64,000 bases of DNA from positions 2,564,001 to 2,628,000 of the forward strand of contig NZ_CP015423.1 in the NCBI RefSeq assembly GCF_001719045.1. The letters run 5' to 3'. A model generated the notes under the pieces. It was not told the origin of the DNA. It was given only the letters and a program-made list of their open reading frames with translations, and ran no database searches. This document shows positions 47,589 to 55,873 of this stretch, piece after piece. Source of the DNA: Paenibacillus polymyxa. GTDB taxonomy: Bacteria; Bacillota; Bacilli; Paenibacillales; Paenibacillaceae. The translations under genes were made by a program, and so were the position numbers. How positions within the stretch are numbered: position 1 is the first letter of the stretch; the number at the start of each line of letters is the position of its first letter.

Positions 47589-48299
47589 TTAGGCTCTTCT
47601 CTGATATGTCCATATGGATAAAAACAATCCAAGAAGAAAGATCACGGATAAGCTGAGCCATGCTATTGAAACATTGGTAGGTATAGTCGCATTTCTTTCA
47701 TTAGGAGATAAGAGATAGGGCACAATCCAAGGGTACCATTCACTTTTGTATATAAAATTTAAAAATATTGCAGTACAAACTACGAGTACAACCACCATGA
47801 TGCTCTTCCAGCGTATAGCAAAAAAAGAGGCGATTGGGATTAACATCGCATGCATCACACACATTTTAGCAAACACTTGGATTTGGTATACCCAGATAGC
47901 CATCGTTAAAGGTCGATCTGTAATGGACATGCCTAATAAGGCAGACAAAAACAGAATGAGAAATAAGGATACAATAATAAATCCATAAATAATGATCAAT
48001 TTACTGAAATAAAATTTAACCCTGGTGACAGGCGTGGTAAACATAAATAGATGCGTGTTTTCCTGATACTCTCTTGCAAAAATATGACCGGTTAATATGT
48101 AGTAACTGATAAATCCGGCTGCAATATTGACCAAGGAAACAATATTTGTAAAATAGTAGTCCCAACCTAGATTATCAATTGAATATCTGTAAAAAATAGC
48201 GCTCGTCGCAAATTCCAACAGCACAACAGCCAGCAATATAATATAACTCAACAAGAAGGCTTTAGAGCCTTTAAGTTTAATAAGTTCTGCTCTAATCAT
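47589..48299 (-). CDS. ABC-2 type permease, immunity-type (LanE/LanG-like), paralogue
   Basis: Second permease, 236 aa, about six helices, with RAELIKLKGSKAFLLSYIIL at the start and HIFAREYQENTHLFMFTTPV in the middle. ATG 48299 is chosen (GAGGGTG at a good distance); it overlaps the end of the ATPase gene by eight bases. Forms an ATPase-permease-permease exporter with its neighbours. It is encoded back to back with the ranthipeptide genes, so self-protection or export is a plausible job. Confidence 0.88.
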   Translation of the reverse strand: MIRAELIKLKGSKAFLLSYIILLAVVLLEFATSAIFYRYSIDNLGWDYYFTNIVSLVNIAAGFISYYILTGHIFAREYQENTHLFMFTTPVTRVKFYFSKLIIIYGFIIVSLFLILFLSALLGMSITDRPLTMAIWVYQIQVFAKMCVMHAMLIPIASFFAIRWKSIMVVVLVVCTAIFLNFIYKSEWYPWIVPYLLSPNERNATIPTNVSIAWLSLSVIFLLGLFLSIWTYQRRA

Positions 48300-49218
48300 G
48301 CCGCTCACCCTCTTCTGAAATGAGAGTCAGAAAGTACTCCTCGAGTGTCTGCTTGGAGGTGTGTATCTCATAGACTGAAAACTGATGATCTATTAACTGC
48401 TTATTTAACGCAGCTGTATTCTCAATCTGACTATGAATTCTTAGTTGTTGTGGGGATATCACATTAGATTGAAGTTGCTTCATGTGTTCTTGCAGAAATG
48501 CTTGCACTGCTTCTGCATCGTCTACCTTTACATCTGTATATTGCTCAAAACCTTCCTCTAATCGGCTCAAACGATCTTCCGCTAACAGTTTTCCATTATG
48601 TATAATCCCGATGTGTGTAGCTAACTGCTGAATTTCGCTCAAGATATGACTGGAAATAAGAATCGTTTTTCCTTCTTCCTCGCACAACCGCTTCAATAGC
48701 TGACGAATTTCCTTAATTCCAGATGGGTCCAGTCCGTTCGTCGGCTCATCTAATATAAGCAACTCAGGGTCATGAACAAGCGCCCTCGCAATCCCTAATC
48801 TTTGCTTCATCCCTAGGGAAAAATCCTTAAACTTTTTTTTGCCGGTATGCTCTAATCCCACCGTGGTTAGGGTACGTTCTATCCTTCCATCGTCCTGCAC
48901 CCCCATATACATACAGCAAATTCTTAAATTATCGCGTGCACTCAAATTTTCGTATAAACCGGGCGTTTCGATAATTGTACCTATTTTCGAGAAAATAGAA
49001 GGATAGTTTTTCTCCAGCCGCTCGCCAAATAAAAAAACCTCCCCACTTGTAGGCTCAATTAGCCTCATTAGCATGCGGATAGTGGTTGTCTTACCAGCTC
49101 CATTTTCACCGAGGAAACCGTAGATACTGCCACGCTCCACATGTAAGGATATGTCGTCTACGGCTACAGCCCCCCCAAACTGTTTGCGGAGCTTTTTCGT
49201 TTCGATAATATAATCCAT
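48292..49218 (-). CDS. ABC transporter ATPase, immunity-type (LanF/BcrA-like)
   Basis: ATPase of 308 aa with Walker A FLGENGAGKTTT, signature FSLGMKQRLGIARALV (LSxGxxQR variant of this subfamily), Walker B LLILDEPTNGLDP, and switch LISSHILSE. The C-terminal extension of about 90 residues is typical of BcrA/LanF proteins. ATG 49218 follows AGGAGGTAC; the frame's earlier ATG is not used. It faces the papA operon across a 296-base AT-rich region. There is no histidine kinase or regulator gene with it. Confidence 0.92.
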   Translation of the reverse strand: MDYIIETKKLRKQFGGAVAVDDISLHVERGSIYGFLGENGAGKTTTIRMLMRLIEPTSGEVFLFGERLEKNYPSIFSKIGTIIETPGLYENLSARDNLRICCMYMGVQDDGRIERTLTTVGLEHTGKKKFKDFSLGMKQRLGIARALVHDPELLILDEPTNGLDPSGIKEIRQLLKRLCEEEGKTILISSHILSEIQQLATHIGIIHNGKLLAEDRLSRLEEGFEQYTDVKVDDAEAVQAFLQEHMKQLQSNVISPQQLRIHSQIENTAALNKQLIDHQFSVYEIHTSKQTLEEYFLTLISEEGERHD

Positions 49219-49514
49219 TTTTGTACCTCCTAATACAATAATCACCAAACATCATGCATTTATCAGAGTAAAAAAATTAACCATAAATGTAGTTTATTGT
49301 ATTTTAATTAACATTTCCTATACATAACAAATTGTATTTTACATTTTTGAACGAGATGAATATATGATAAAAAACACTAAAAAATAAATAAAATAAATAA
49401 AAAATGATCGTATTATACAAAATATTGTAAAACTTAATTTCCCTTTAGTGATGTATGATTTATATATCTTACATATTCGCACACCGTATAGCTTAATAGA
49501 AGGAGGTGATAACG
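49219..49514. promoter_or_regulatory. AT-rich divergent promoter region, immunity genes / papA
   Basis: 296 bases without a gene, very AT-rich, with runs of A and T. It must hold both promoters. No clear operator palindrome was seen. Confidence 0.5.
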
Positions 49515-49664
49515 ATGTTAAAACAAATTAACGTTATTGCAGGGGTCAAAGAACCTGTACGTGCTTATGGTTGTACGAGAAGCGATTTTTGTTTATTCTG
49601 CGATACTAGTGATTACTGCAAAAACTGTGATAGAAATGATCTTTGTATTAAAGGTGATGAATAG
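49515..49664 (+). CDS. papA: Ranthipeptide precursor, freyrasin (PapA) type, 49 aa
   Basis: RiPP precursor. Leader MLKQINVIAGVKEPVRAYG, then a cysteine-rich core with six overlapping C-x3-D motifs: Cys20-Asp24, Cys26-Asp30, Cys29-Asp33, Cys35-Asp39, Cys38-Asp42 and Cys44-Asp48. This is the exact pattern of PapA, the precursor of freyrasin from P. polymyxa, in which a radical-SAM enzyme joins each Cys sulfur to the beta carbon of the Asp four residues on. ATG 49515 has AGGAGGTGA upstream. A hairpin follows before papB, so the precursor can be made in excess. The spacer residues of the core may differ from the known peptide. Confidence 0.93.
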   Translation: MLKQINVIAGVKEPVRAYGCTRSDFCLFCDTSDYCKNCDRNDLCIKGDE

Positions 49665-49703
49665 AATTTTTGTATCTAATTCCTAAATTAATTACGTCTA
49701 ACT

Positions 49704-49730
49704 AACGGGATTAATTTCTTAATCCCGTTT
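49704..49730 (+). terminator. Partial terminator/attenuator between papA and papB
   Basis: AACGGGATTAA pairs with TTAATCCCGTT around TTTC, followed by TTTCC. With a short T run it may let part of the transcripts read into papB. Confidence 0.7.
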
Positions 49731-49768
49731 CCACTTTATCATCCCAATATAAAAGCGAGGTCTTTGAA

Positions 49769-51172
49769 ATGGCTAATCTGATTCAGGATAAAAAAGACGA
49801 ACTCATTCAATTTCACCCTTATAAATTGTTTGAAGTTGACTCAAAAACCTTCTTTTATAACGTTGTTACAAATGCCATATTTGAGATTGACTCATTAATT
49901 ATCGATATTCTACATAGTAAAGGCAAAAACGAGGAGCATGTTGTTAAGGATTTGGCCAAGCGTTATAAATTATCAAAAATAAGAGAAGCCATCCAAAATA
50001 TGAAGGAAGCATACATTATTGCCACAGATACTAACATATCAGATGTTGAAAAAATGGGGATACTTGATAACTCGCAAAGAGTCTTCAAATTATCCTCTCT
50101 GACCTTATTTATGGTGCAAGAATGTAACCTTAGATGTACTTACTGTTATGGGGAGGAAGGGGAATATAATCAAAAAGGGAAAATGACTTCAGATATTGCT
50201 AGATCTGCCGTAGACTTTCTGATCCAACAATCGGGTGAAATAGAGCAATTGAATATCACTTTTTTCGGCGGTGAACCCTTGTTAAATTTCCCTCTCATAC
50301 AAGAGACGGTGCAGTATGTTCATGAGCAATCCGAAATTCATAATAAGAAATTTTCTTTTTCAATAACTACAAATGGTACACTTATCACTCCTAAAATCAA
50401 AAACTTTTTTTACAAACATCATTTTGCGGTGCAGACCAGCATAGATGGTGATGAAAAAACGCATAATTTCAATCGTTTTTTTAAAGGTGGACAAGGATCC
50501 TACGATTTACTCTTGAAGCGTACAGAAGACATGAGAAATGATCGTAAAATAGGCGCGCGCGGTACAGTAACTCCTGCAGAGCTTGACCTTTCTAAATCTT
50601 TTGATCATTTAGTGAAACTGGGGTTCAGAAAAATATATTTATCTCCAGCACTTTATTCCCTCTCGGACGAGCATTACGATACTTTATCGAAAGAAATGGT
50701 TAAACTCGTAGAGCAATTCCGAGAGTTACTGGAACGTGAAGACTATGTTACAGCCAAAAAAATGTCCAATGTCCTTGGCATGCTTAGTAAAATTCATTCC
50801 GGCGGTCCTAGAATCCACTTTTGTGGAGCGGGTACGAATGCGGCCGCTGTTGATGTTAGGGGAAATTTGTTCCCTTGCCATCGTTTTGTAGGCGAGGATG
50901 AATGCTCTATTGGCAATCTATTTGATGAAGATCCATTGAGCAAACAGTATAATTTCATTGAGAATTCAACAGTAAGAAATAGAACCACCTGTTCAAAGTG
51001 TTGGGCCAAAAATCTTTGTGGTGGTGGATGCCATCAAGAGAACTTCGCGGAGAACGGAAATGTCAATCAACCTGTCGGTAAACTTTGCAAAGTAACTAAG
51101 AACTTCATTAACGCTACTATAAAATTATACCTCCAACTTACCCAGGAACAAAGAAGCATCCTTTTTGGTTAG
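49769..51172 (+). CDS. papB: Radical SAM/SPASM ranthipeptide maturase, PapB type
   Basis: Enzyme that would form the Cys-Asp thioether links in PapA, 467 aa. The N-terminal RRE-like leader-binding domain (about 10-95, FHPYKLFEVDSKTFFYNVVT) is followed by the radical SAM cluster Cys119, Cys123, Cys126 (CNLRCTYC) and the glycine-rich SAM site FFGGEPLLN. The C-terminal SPASM region carries auxiliary-cluster cysteines: FCGAGTNAAAVDVRGNLFPC, CSKCWAKNLCGGGCHQ, then KLCKV. It begins 105 bases after papA, past the hairpin. Confidence 0.94.
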   Translation: MANLIQDKKDELIQFHPYKLFEVDSKTFFYNVVTNAIFEIDSLIIDILHSKGKNEEHVVKDLAKRYKLSKIREAIQNMKEAYIIATDTNISDVEKMGILDNSQRVFKLSSLTLFMVQECNLRCTYCYGEEGEYNQKGKMTSDIARSAVDFLIQQSGEIEQLNITFFGGEPLLNFPLIQETVQYVHEQSEIHNKKFSFSITTNGTLITPKIKNFFYKHHFAVQTSIDGDEKTHNFNRFFKGGQGSYDLLLKRTEDMRNDRKIGARGTVTPAELDLSKSFDHLVKLGFRKIYLSPALYSLSDEHYDTLSKEMVKLVEQFRELLEREDYVTAKKMSNVLGMLSKIHSGGPRIHFCGAGTNAAAVDVRGNLFPCHRFVGEDECSIGNLFDEDPLSKQYNFIENSTVRNRTTCSKCWAKNLCGGGCHQENFAENGNVNQPVGKLCKVTKNFINATIKLYLQLTQEQRSILFG

Positions 51173-51288
51173 TAATAACTACTCGGCATTGTGCCTCTAA
51201 GACTTCATATCATTTATTAACAATGCCGATCTAGCTACTCTGATTCTATCTTATCTGGCTTTATCCCTAAATATGGAGGGCCTATTTT

Positions 51289-53019
51289 ATGTTCCAACTA
51301 ATCAGAAAATACATTAAGCCTTTACTGGCACTACAAATTACTGTACTTTGTATCATTATCATAAATATATTGTTCATGATCTACCAACCTATTTTAATGC
51401 AACGGCTGATAGATTCCTATAACACAGAAACACTCTCAGCTAAAGAAATCAGCTATTTAGGTAGCCTTTTTTTATTACTACTAGTTGGTGGAGGATTCAC
51501 AGGAGCACTGAGAGATTCAGTTATTTTTAAAATCAAAAATTTATTACAGTTCCGGTTGAGGAATGATATATATCAACAAAATTTAAATTTACGAAGCCAC
51601 CAGCCCACCGGAAAAATTATTTCCTTGCTTTATAATGATGTGGAGGCTCTTACTGGATTGCTAAACCAAGCATTTATAGCTATGTTTACGGACTGTCTGA
51701 CAATTGTCGCAACCGTTGTTGTTCTCTATTTTATGAATTGGAAACTGGCAACGGTCTCCCTGATCTTTATCCCTATTTACTTTTTCTTATACTACAATTC
51801 CAAAAAGAAAGTGTACCAATTAAATGTTGCCTACAAAAAACAATATGAAAATATGACAGAAACCCTTCAGTTAGGTTTGAAACAAAAATGGACTGCAATC
51901 AGATTCAACCGTCAAAAATATATTAGTGCCCTATTTTGCAGAGAACAAATACTTTTGGTTCGTATTTTGAAAAAACTTTTTGCGCGAGAACTGCTGCTAG
52001 GTATAATCAGTAACTTTTTAAGCGGATTTTCCCCTTTACTTTTGCTAGTTATTGGAGGTTTTTTACTGATTTATGGAGAGATTACTTTAGGTACACTGAT
52101 TGCTTTCAGTACATATATAGTCAAGTTGCTACAACCGGTATCACGCTTGTCACAATTAAACGTAGGTGTGCAATCAGCGGTAGCTTCAGCTGAAAGGATT
52201 CTTAACTTTTTCAATTTAAATGATGTTTGGAACGACACAAAAATTGAGGAATTTATGGGAAATGGAATATACGTAAAAAATGTATCTTTTTCCTATAACA
52301 ATCTTACTCCTGTTCTTGATGACATCTCGTTTGAAATCAAAAAAAATCAAATGTTAGGTATCGTAGGAGAAAGTGGATCTGGTAAAACGACTATTGTGAA
52401 GCTCCTAACCGGAGAAGTCATTCCGACTAAAGGCGAGATCTACTATGGGGATAACAGATTACACGATTTGAATAAAAATTACTTCTATAAAAATATAGCG
52501 GTAGTCACACAAGAAGAATTATTAACAACAGGAACCATATTCGATAATATTGCCTTTGGCAATAAAAATGCTACTTTAGATGAAGTTGTTAATATTTCAA
52601 AGAAGGTGGGGTTACATGACTATATCTCATCCCTTCCCGAAAAATATAACACTAATATCATTTCTGGAAAATATGACTTATCGGTAGGCCAAAAACAACG
52701 TCTGGCTATAGCAAGGGCATTGCTTCACAATGCCCCTGTGCTCATTTTGGATGAGCTGACCTCTGCCCTTGACGCTGAAACTGAATCTCTAATTCTGCAC
52801 CTTTTAAATGAGCTTAAAGGTAAACGAACTATCATCATTATCGCTCATAAATTCCAAACAGTCATTCATGCGGACCATATATTAGTTGTTCAAAATGGTC
52901 AAATTGTAGAACAAGGTAGCCATGCGGATCTAATGTCTTATAGCAGCACTTATTCTAACTCTTATAGGAAACAAAAAGATTTTCTGCAAAATGAAGTGCA
53001 GGAGCCATCCTACAAATAA
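51289..53019 (+). CDS. ABC exporter (TMD-NBD fusion), ranthipeptide locus
   Basis: Half-size ABC exporter of 576 aa: six-helix transmembrane domain (about 10-300) fused to an ATPase domain (about 330-570) with Walker A GESGSGKTT, signature LSVGQKQRLAIARAL and Walker B VLILDELTSALD. No C39 leader-peptidase domain is present at the N-terminus, so leader removal needs another protease. Located 116 bases after papB on the same strand, it is the likely peptide exporter. ATG 51289 has GGAGGG upstream; base composition is as AT-rich as papA and papB, unlike the neighbours. Confidence 0.92.
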   Translation: MFQLIRKYIKPLLALQITVLCIIIINILFMIYQPILMQRLIDSYNTETLSAKEISYLGSLFLLLLVGGGFTGALRDSVIFKIKNLLQFRLRNDIYQQNLNLRSHQPTGKIISLLYNDVEALTGLLNQAFIAMFTDCLTIVATVVVLYFMNWKLATVSLIFIPIYFFLYYNSKKKVYQLNVAYKKQYENMTETLQLGLKQKWTAIRFNRQKYISALFCREQILLVRILKKLFARELLLGIISNFLSGFSPLLLLVIGGFLLIYGEITLGTLIAFSTYIVKLLQPVSRLSQLNVGVQSAVASAERILNFFNLNDVWNDTKIEEFMGNGIYVKNVSFSYNNLTPVLDDISFEIKKNQMLGIVGESGSGKTTIVKLLTGEVIPTKGEIYYGDNRLHDLNKNYFYKNIAVVTQEELLTTGTIFDNIAFGNKNATLDEVVNISKKVGLHDYISSLPEKYNTNIISGKYDLSVGQKQRLAIARALLHNAPVLILDELTSALDAETESLILHLLNELKGKRTIIIIAHKFQTVIHADHILVVQNGQIVEQGSHADLMSYSSTYSNSYRKQKDFLQNEVQEPSYK

Positions 53020-53036
53020 AGACAACCCATAAAACA

Positions 53037-53084
53037 AAACAGGCACCTGACGAAGCGTACACTTCGTTGCAGGTGCCTTGTTTA
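53037..53084 (+). terminator. Bidirectional terminator, papABC-type operon / namA
   Basis: CAGGCACCTG pairs with CAGGTGCCTTG, with inner ACGAAG/CTTCGT. A-rich on the left and TTT on the right; it sits between convergent genes. Confidence 0.82.
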
Positions 53085-53113
53085 TATATAAACAACGTGG
53101 GATTACTTAGGCC

Positions 53114-54142
53114 TCAGTAGCCACGTTGATATTGTTCAGGTATGGAAGGCTCCTCGCCCCGCAGCGCCACTGCTGCATGAATCGCCCAATATGGATCGCG
53201 CAGCAATCCGCGTCCCACAGCGACCAGATCGGCATCCTCGTTGCCGATAACGGACTGCGCCAAGGCTGGGTCATCCAACGAGCCTACAGCAATCACCGGG
53301 ATGTTCAGTGCCTCGCGAATTTGGCGTGCGAACGGCACTTGATAGCCCGGATAGTTGCCCGGCTTTCTGGCGCCAGCAGGGCCTTCCCCGCCCGAGCTAA
53401 CATGGATCACGTCTACGCCTGCAGCCTGATATGCACGGCTCAGCTCAATGGCATGATCCACATCGTACCCACCATCTACGTATTCCACCGCGCTGATGCG
53501 TAAGATTAACGGCATACCCGCAGGCATTTGCTTGCGTACAGCCTGAATGACTTCAACGCCGAAACGGGATAAATCCTTACCGTACTCGTCGTCCCGCTTG
53601 TTTGTAACTGGCGAATGGAATTGGTGAATCAAGTAACCATGTGCCCCGTGAAGTTCAATCGTATCCACGCCCGCTTGAACTGCACGCCGGGTAGCGTCTG
53701 CGAATTTTTGCACCATGCCACGGACTTCCTCCGTCGTAAGCGCGCGTGGCTGTTTATAATTCGCATCCGGGTATGCAATCGCGGAAGGAGCCACTGGCTC
53801 AGCTGCATCCTCAGCTTTACGGCCCGCGTGAGCAATCTGGATGCCTACCTTGGACCCGTGCGCATGAATGCCGTCAACCAGCTTCTTATAAGCTGGGATA
53901 TGCTCGTCTGACCAAAGACCCAGATCATAATCTGTAATCCGTCCATCCGGTTCCACGTCCGTCATTTCTATAATAATCAGGCCCGTACCTCCAATAGCCC
54001 GACTCAAATAATGAACATGATGCCAATCATTCGGAATCCCGTCCTTGGCTGTCACCGAGTATTGGCACATCGGGGGCATCACCACACGATTCTTTAATTC
54101 CAAATCTTTCAGTGTATACGGTGTAAACAACGAATTCGTCAA
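53114..54142 (-). CDS. namA: NADPH dehydrogenase / ene-reductase of the old yellow enzyme family
   Basis: FMN-dependent ene-reductase, 342 aa, like B. subtilis YqjM/NamA (338 aa), which reduces activated C=C bonds of enals, enones and nitro compounds. Cys26 in MPPMCQYS, the redox-tuning residue of YqjM, is present, as are the substrate-site pair in HGAHGYLIHQF and FMN motifs GIQIAHAGRKA and LVAVGRGLLRDPYWA. I start at TTG 54142, nine bases after AAGGAG and aligned with YqjM; the open frame's ATG 54232 adds 30 residues without family support. Single gene. Confidence 0.93.
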   Translation of the reverse strand: MTNSLFTPYTLKDLELKNRVVMPPMCQYSVTAKDGIPNDWHHVHYLSRAIGGTGLIIIEMTDVEPDGRITDYDLGLWSDEHIPAYKKLVDGIHAHGSKVGIQIAHAGRKAEDAAEPVAPSAIAYPDANYKQPRALTTEEVRGMVQKFADATRRAVQAGVDTIELHGAHGYLIHQFHSPVTNKRDDEYGKDLSRFGVEVIQAVRKQMPAGMPLILRISAVEYVDGGYDVDHAIELSRAYQAAGVDVIHVSSGGEGPAGARKPGNYPGYQVPFARQIREALNIPVIAVGSLDDPALAQSVIGNEDADLVAVGRGLLRDPYWAIHAAVALRGEEPSIPEQYQRGY

Positions 54143-54424
54143 AACGTTCATCTCCTTTTTATCTTCGTCACATAAACGAAAAATACGCTTCAAATTACAC
54201 GGTCTATTAAAAACATAATCGGCATAGTCCAAACGGAATAAAAGAGATTCCCTCCAACGGGGGATCTCTCACATTTGCAACTTGCAGTCATTATGTATGT
54301 CGTATGGTGTAGATATATTGCACACAACCTATTATCCACAACTCAATAACTTTTTGCAAGTAAATATTTAAATATTATTAAATATTTTTTTGTCCACCCC
54401 CTCTCCGCCTCCTAGCTATAACAC

Positions 54425-54447
54425 AAAAAGACGCCCTTACGGACGCC
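54425..54447 (-). terminator. Terminator of the second sugar-binding protein gene
   Basis: On the minus strand GGCGTCC and GGGCGTC pair around GTAA (with G-U pairs), followed by TTTTTG, 16 bases past the stop. Confidence 0.65.
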
Positions 54448-54462
54448 TCTGCGGAACCAATC

Positions 54463-55767
54463 TTATTGTGCTGAACCTAATTGCACCCATGCCTTCTCAA
54501 TCTCTGCAACCGCCTGATCCTTATTCATGTTGCCACTGATATATGCCTGCATCAGCTCGCCAAATTTTTGGTGGAACGTATCCAGCGAGTAGTTCACAGA
54601 CAGATCGCCGGACTTCGACGTTTTCAAAATGCTTTCCATTTCCTTAGGCATTTCCAGATCAGGAAGCGGTGCATCCTTAATTGGAGGAATCACCTTCGCT
54701 ACCTGGGAGAACCAGTTCTTACCGTATTCCGAAGTGTACAGCCAGTTGAAAAATTCAATTGTTTCCTTGGATACTTCGGAATCCTTGTTGATACGCAGCG
54801 CCTGATCTGCACCGGTAATAATGACCGATTGATCCGCTTTGTCACTCACCGGATATCCCATGATGCCAATTTTGAGATCAGGGTTAATTTTCTTGATTGC
54901 TTCCTCATCCCACGCACCTTTACCCGTCATAAATGCAGCTTTTCCGGATGCAAAATCACTTACTTCCGCATTGCTGTCCCGTTCCAGTGGCTTATCTGTG
55001 CCATGTTTCACCGTCAAATCAATGAAGTTAAAGAAGTTGTTGTACAGCACTGGGTAGTCCTTGATTTTTGCTTTGCCTGCGATAAAATCACTAACGAGTT
55101 GCTTCGGTTCCACGCCTGCATCCTGCGCGGCAGCATCTACATAGTGTTGGAAGATATGCTTCCATACCCACCACTCTTTATATGCATTGGCAAATGGAGT
55201 AATGCCCTTCGCCTCTAGCTTGGTGACCGCATCCTGCATTTCTGCAATCGTCTTCGGCGGGGAGGTTACCCCAGCCTTGGTAAGCAAATCCTTATTGTAA
55301 ATCAGCGTAAACAGGTTCCCTTTTACCGGGAGTCCCAGCACTTTGCCGTCACTGGAGCTCATATTCGCTCGAACAGCATCCGTCATGGCTGCTGCCAGCG
55401 GCTCATTGGTCAGATCAGCGCTATAATCCGCATACGTGTCGATGTCGCCTCCTGCCGTCGTTTGGAATACATCCGGTGTACTGCCTGAGGCTATTTTCGA
55501 CTTCAGAATCGTGTTGTAATCTGCCTGCATGATCTCCAGATTGATCTTCACGTTAGGTTTGACCTTCTTATACTCCTCGATATACGCGTTAAAAGCATCA
55601 GTATACTCTGGTGAAGCTGTGAACATGTTTATTGTAACCGTTTTCAAATCTTCTTTGCCGCCAGCACTTTCTTTCGACGCATCCGTGCCGCCGCCGCTTC
55701 CACATCCGCTCAACAAACCGACCGTCAAAAGCAAACTGCCGGATAACGCCATCATCTTCTTTAACAT
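54463..55767 (-). CDS. Sugar-binding lipoprotein of a CUT1 ABC importer
   Basis: Family-1 solute-binding protein, 434 aa. Lipoprotein signal KMMALSGSLLLTVGLLSGCG, then a two-domain binding protein (KTVTINMFTASPEYTDAF, DVFQTTAGGDIDTYADYSAD, AAFMTGKGAWDEEAIKKINP). It is encoded downstream of its kinase and regulator on the minus strand, while the two permeases lie on the plus strand beyond the kinase. GGGGGAG precedes ATG 55767. Ligand unknown. Confidence 0.92.
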   Translation of the reverse strand: MLKKMMALSGSLLLTVGLLSGCGSGGGTDASKESAGGKEDLKTVTINMFTASPEYTDAFNAYIEEYKKVKPNVKINLEIMQADYNTILKSKIASGSTPDVFQTTAGGDIDTYADYSADLTNEPLAAAMTDAVRANMSSSDGKVLGLPVKGNLFTLIYNKDLLTKAGVTSPPKTIAEMQDAVTKLEAKGITPFANAYKEWWVWKHIFQHYVDAAAQDAGVEPKQLVSDFIAGKAKIKDYPVLYNNFFNFIDLTVKHGTDKPLERDSNAEVSDFASGKAAFMTGKGAWDEEAIKKINPDLKIGIMGYPVSDKADQSVIITGADQALRINKDSEVSKETIEFFNWLYTSEYGKNWFSQVAKVIPPIKDAPLPDLEMPKEMESILKTSKSGDLSVNYSLDTFHQKFGELMQAYISGNMNKDQAVAEIEKAWVQLGSAQ

Positions 55768-55873
55768 GGATACTCCCCCATTTGTTTGTGATCAACGTCC
55801 ATGCGATCATTCTAAAAAATATACTCCCATTTAAAAAGGCAGATTAGTGAAGCGTTAAGGGTAAAAAAGTGGT

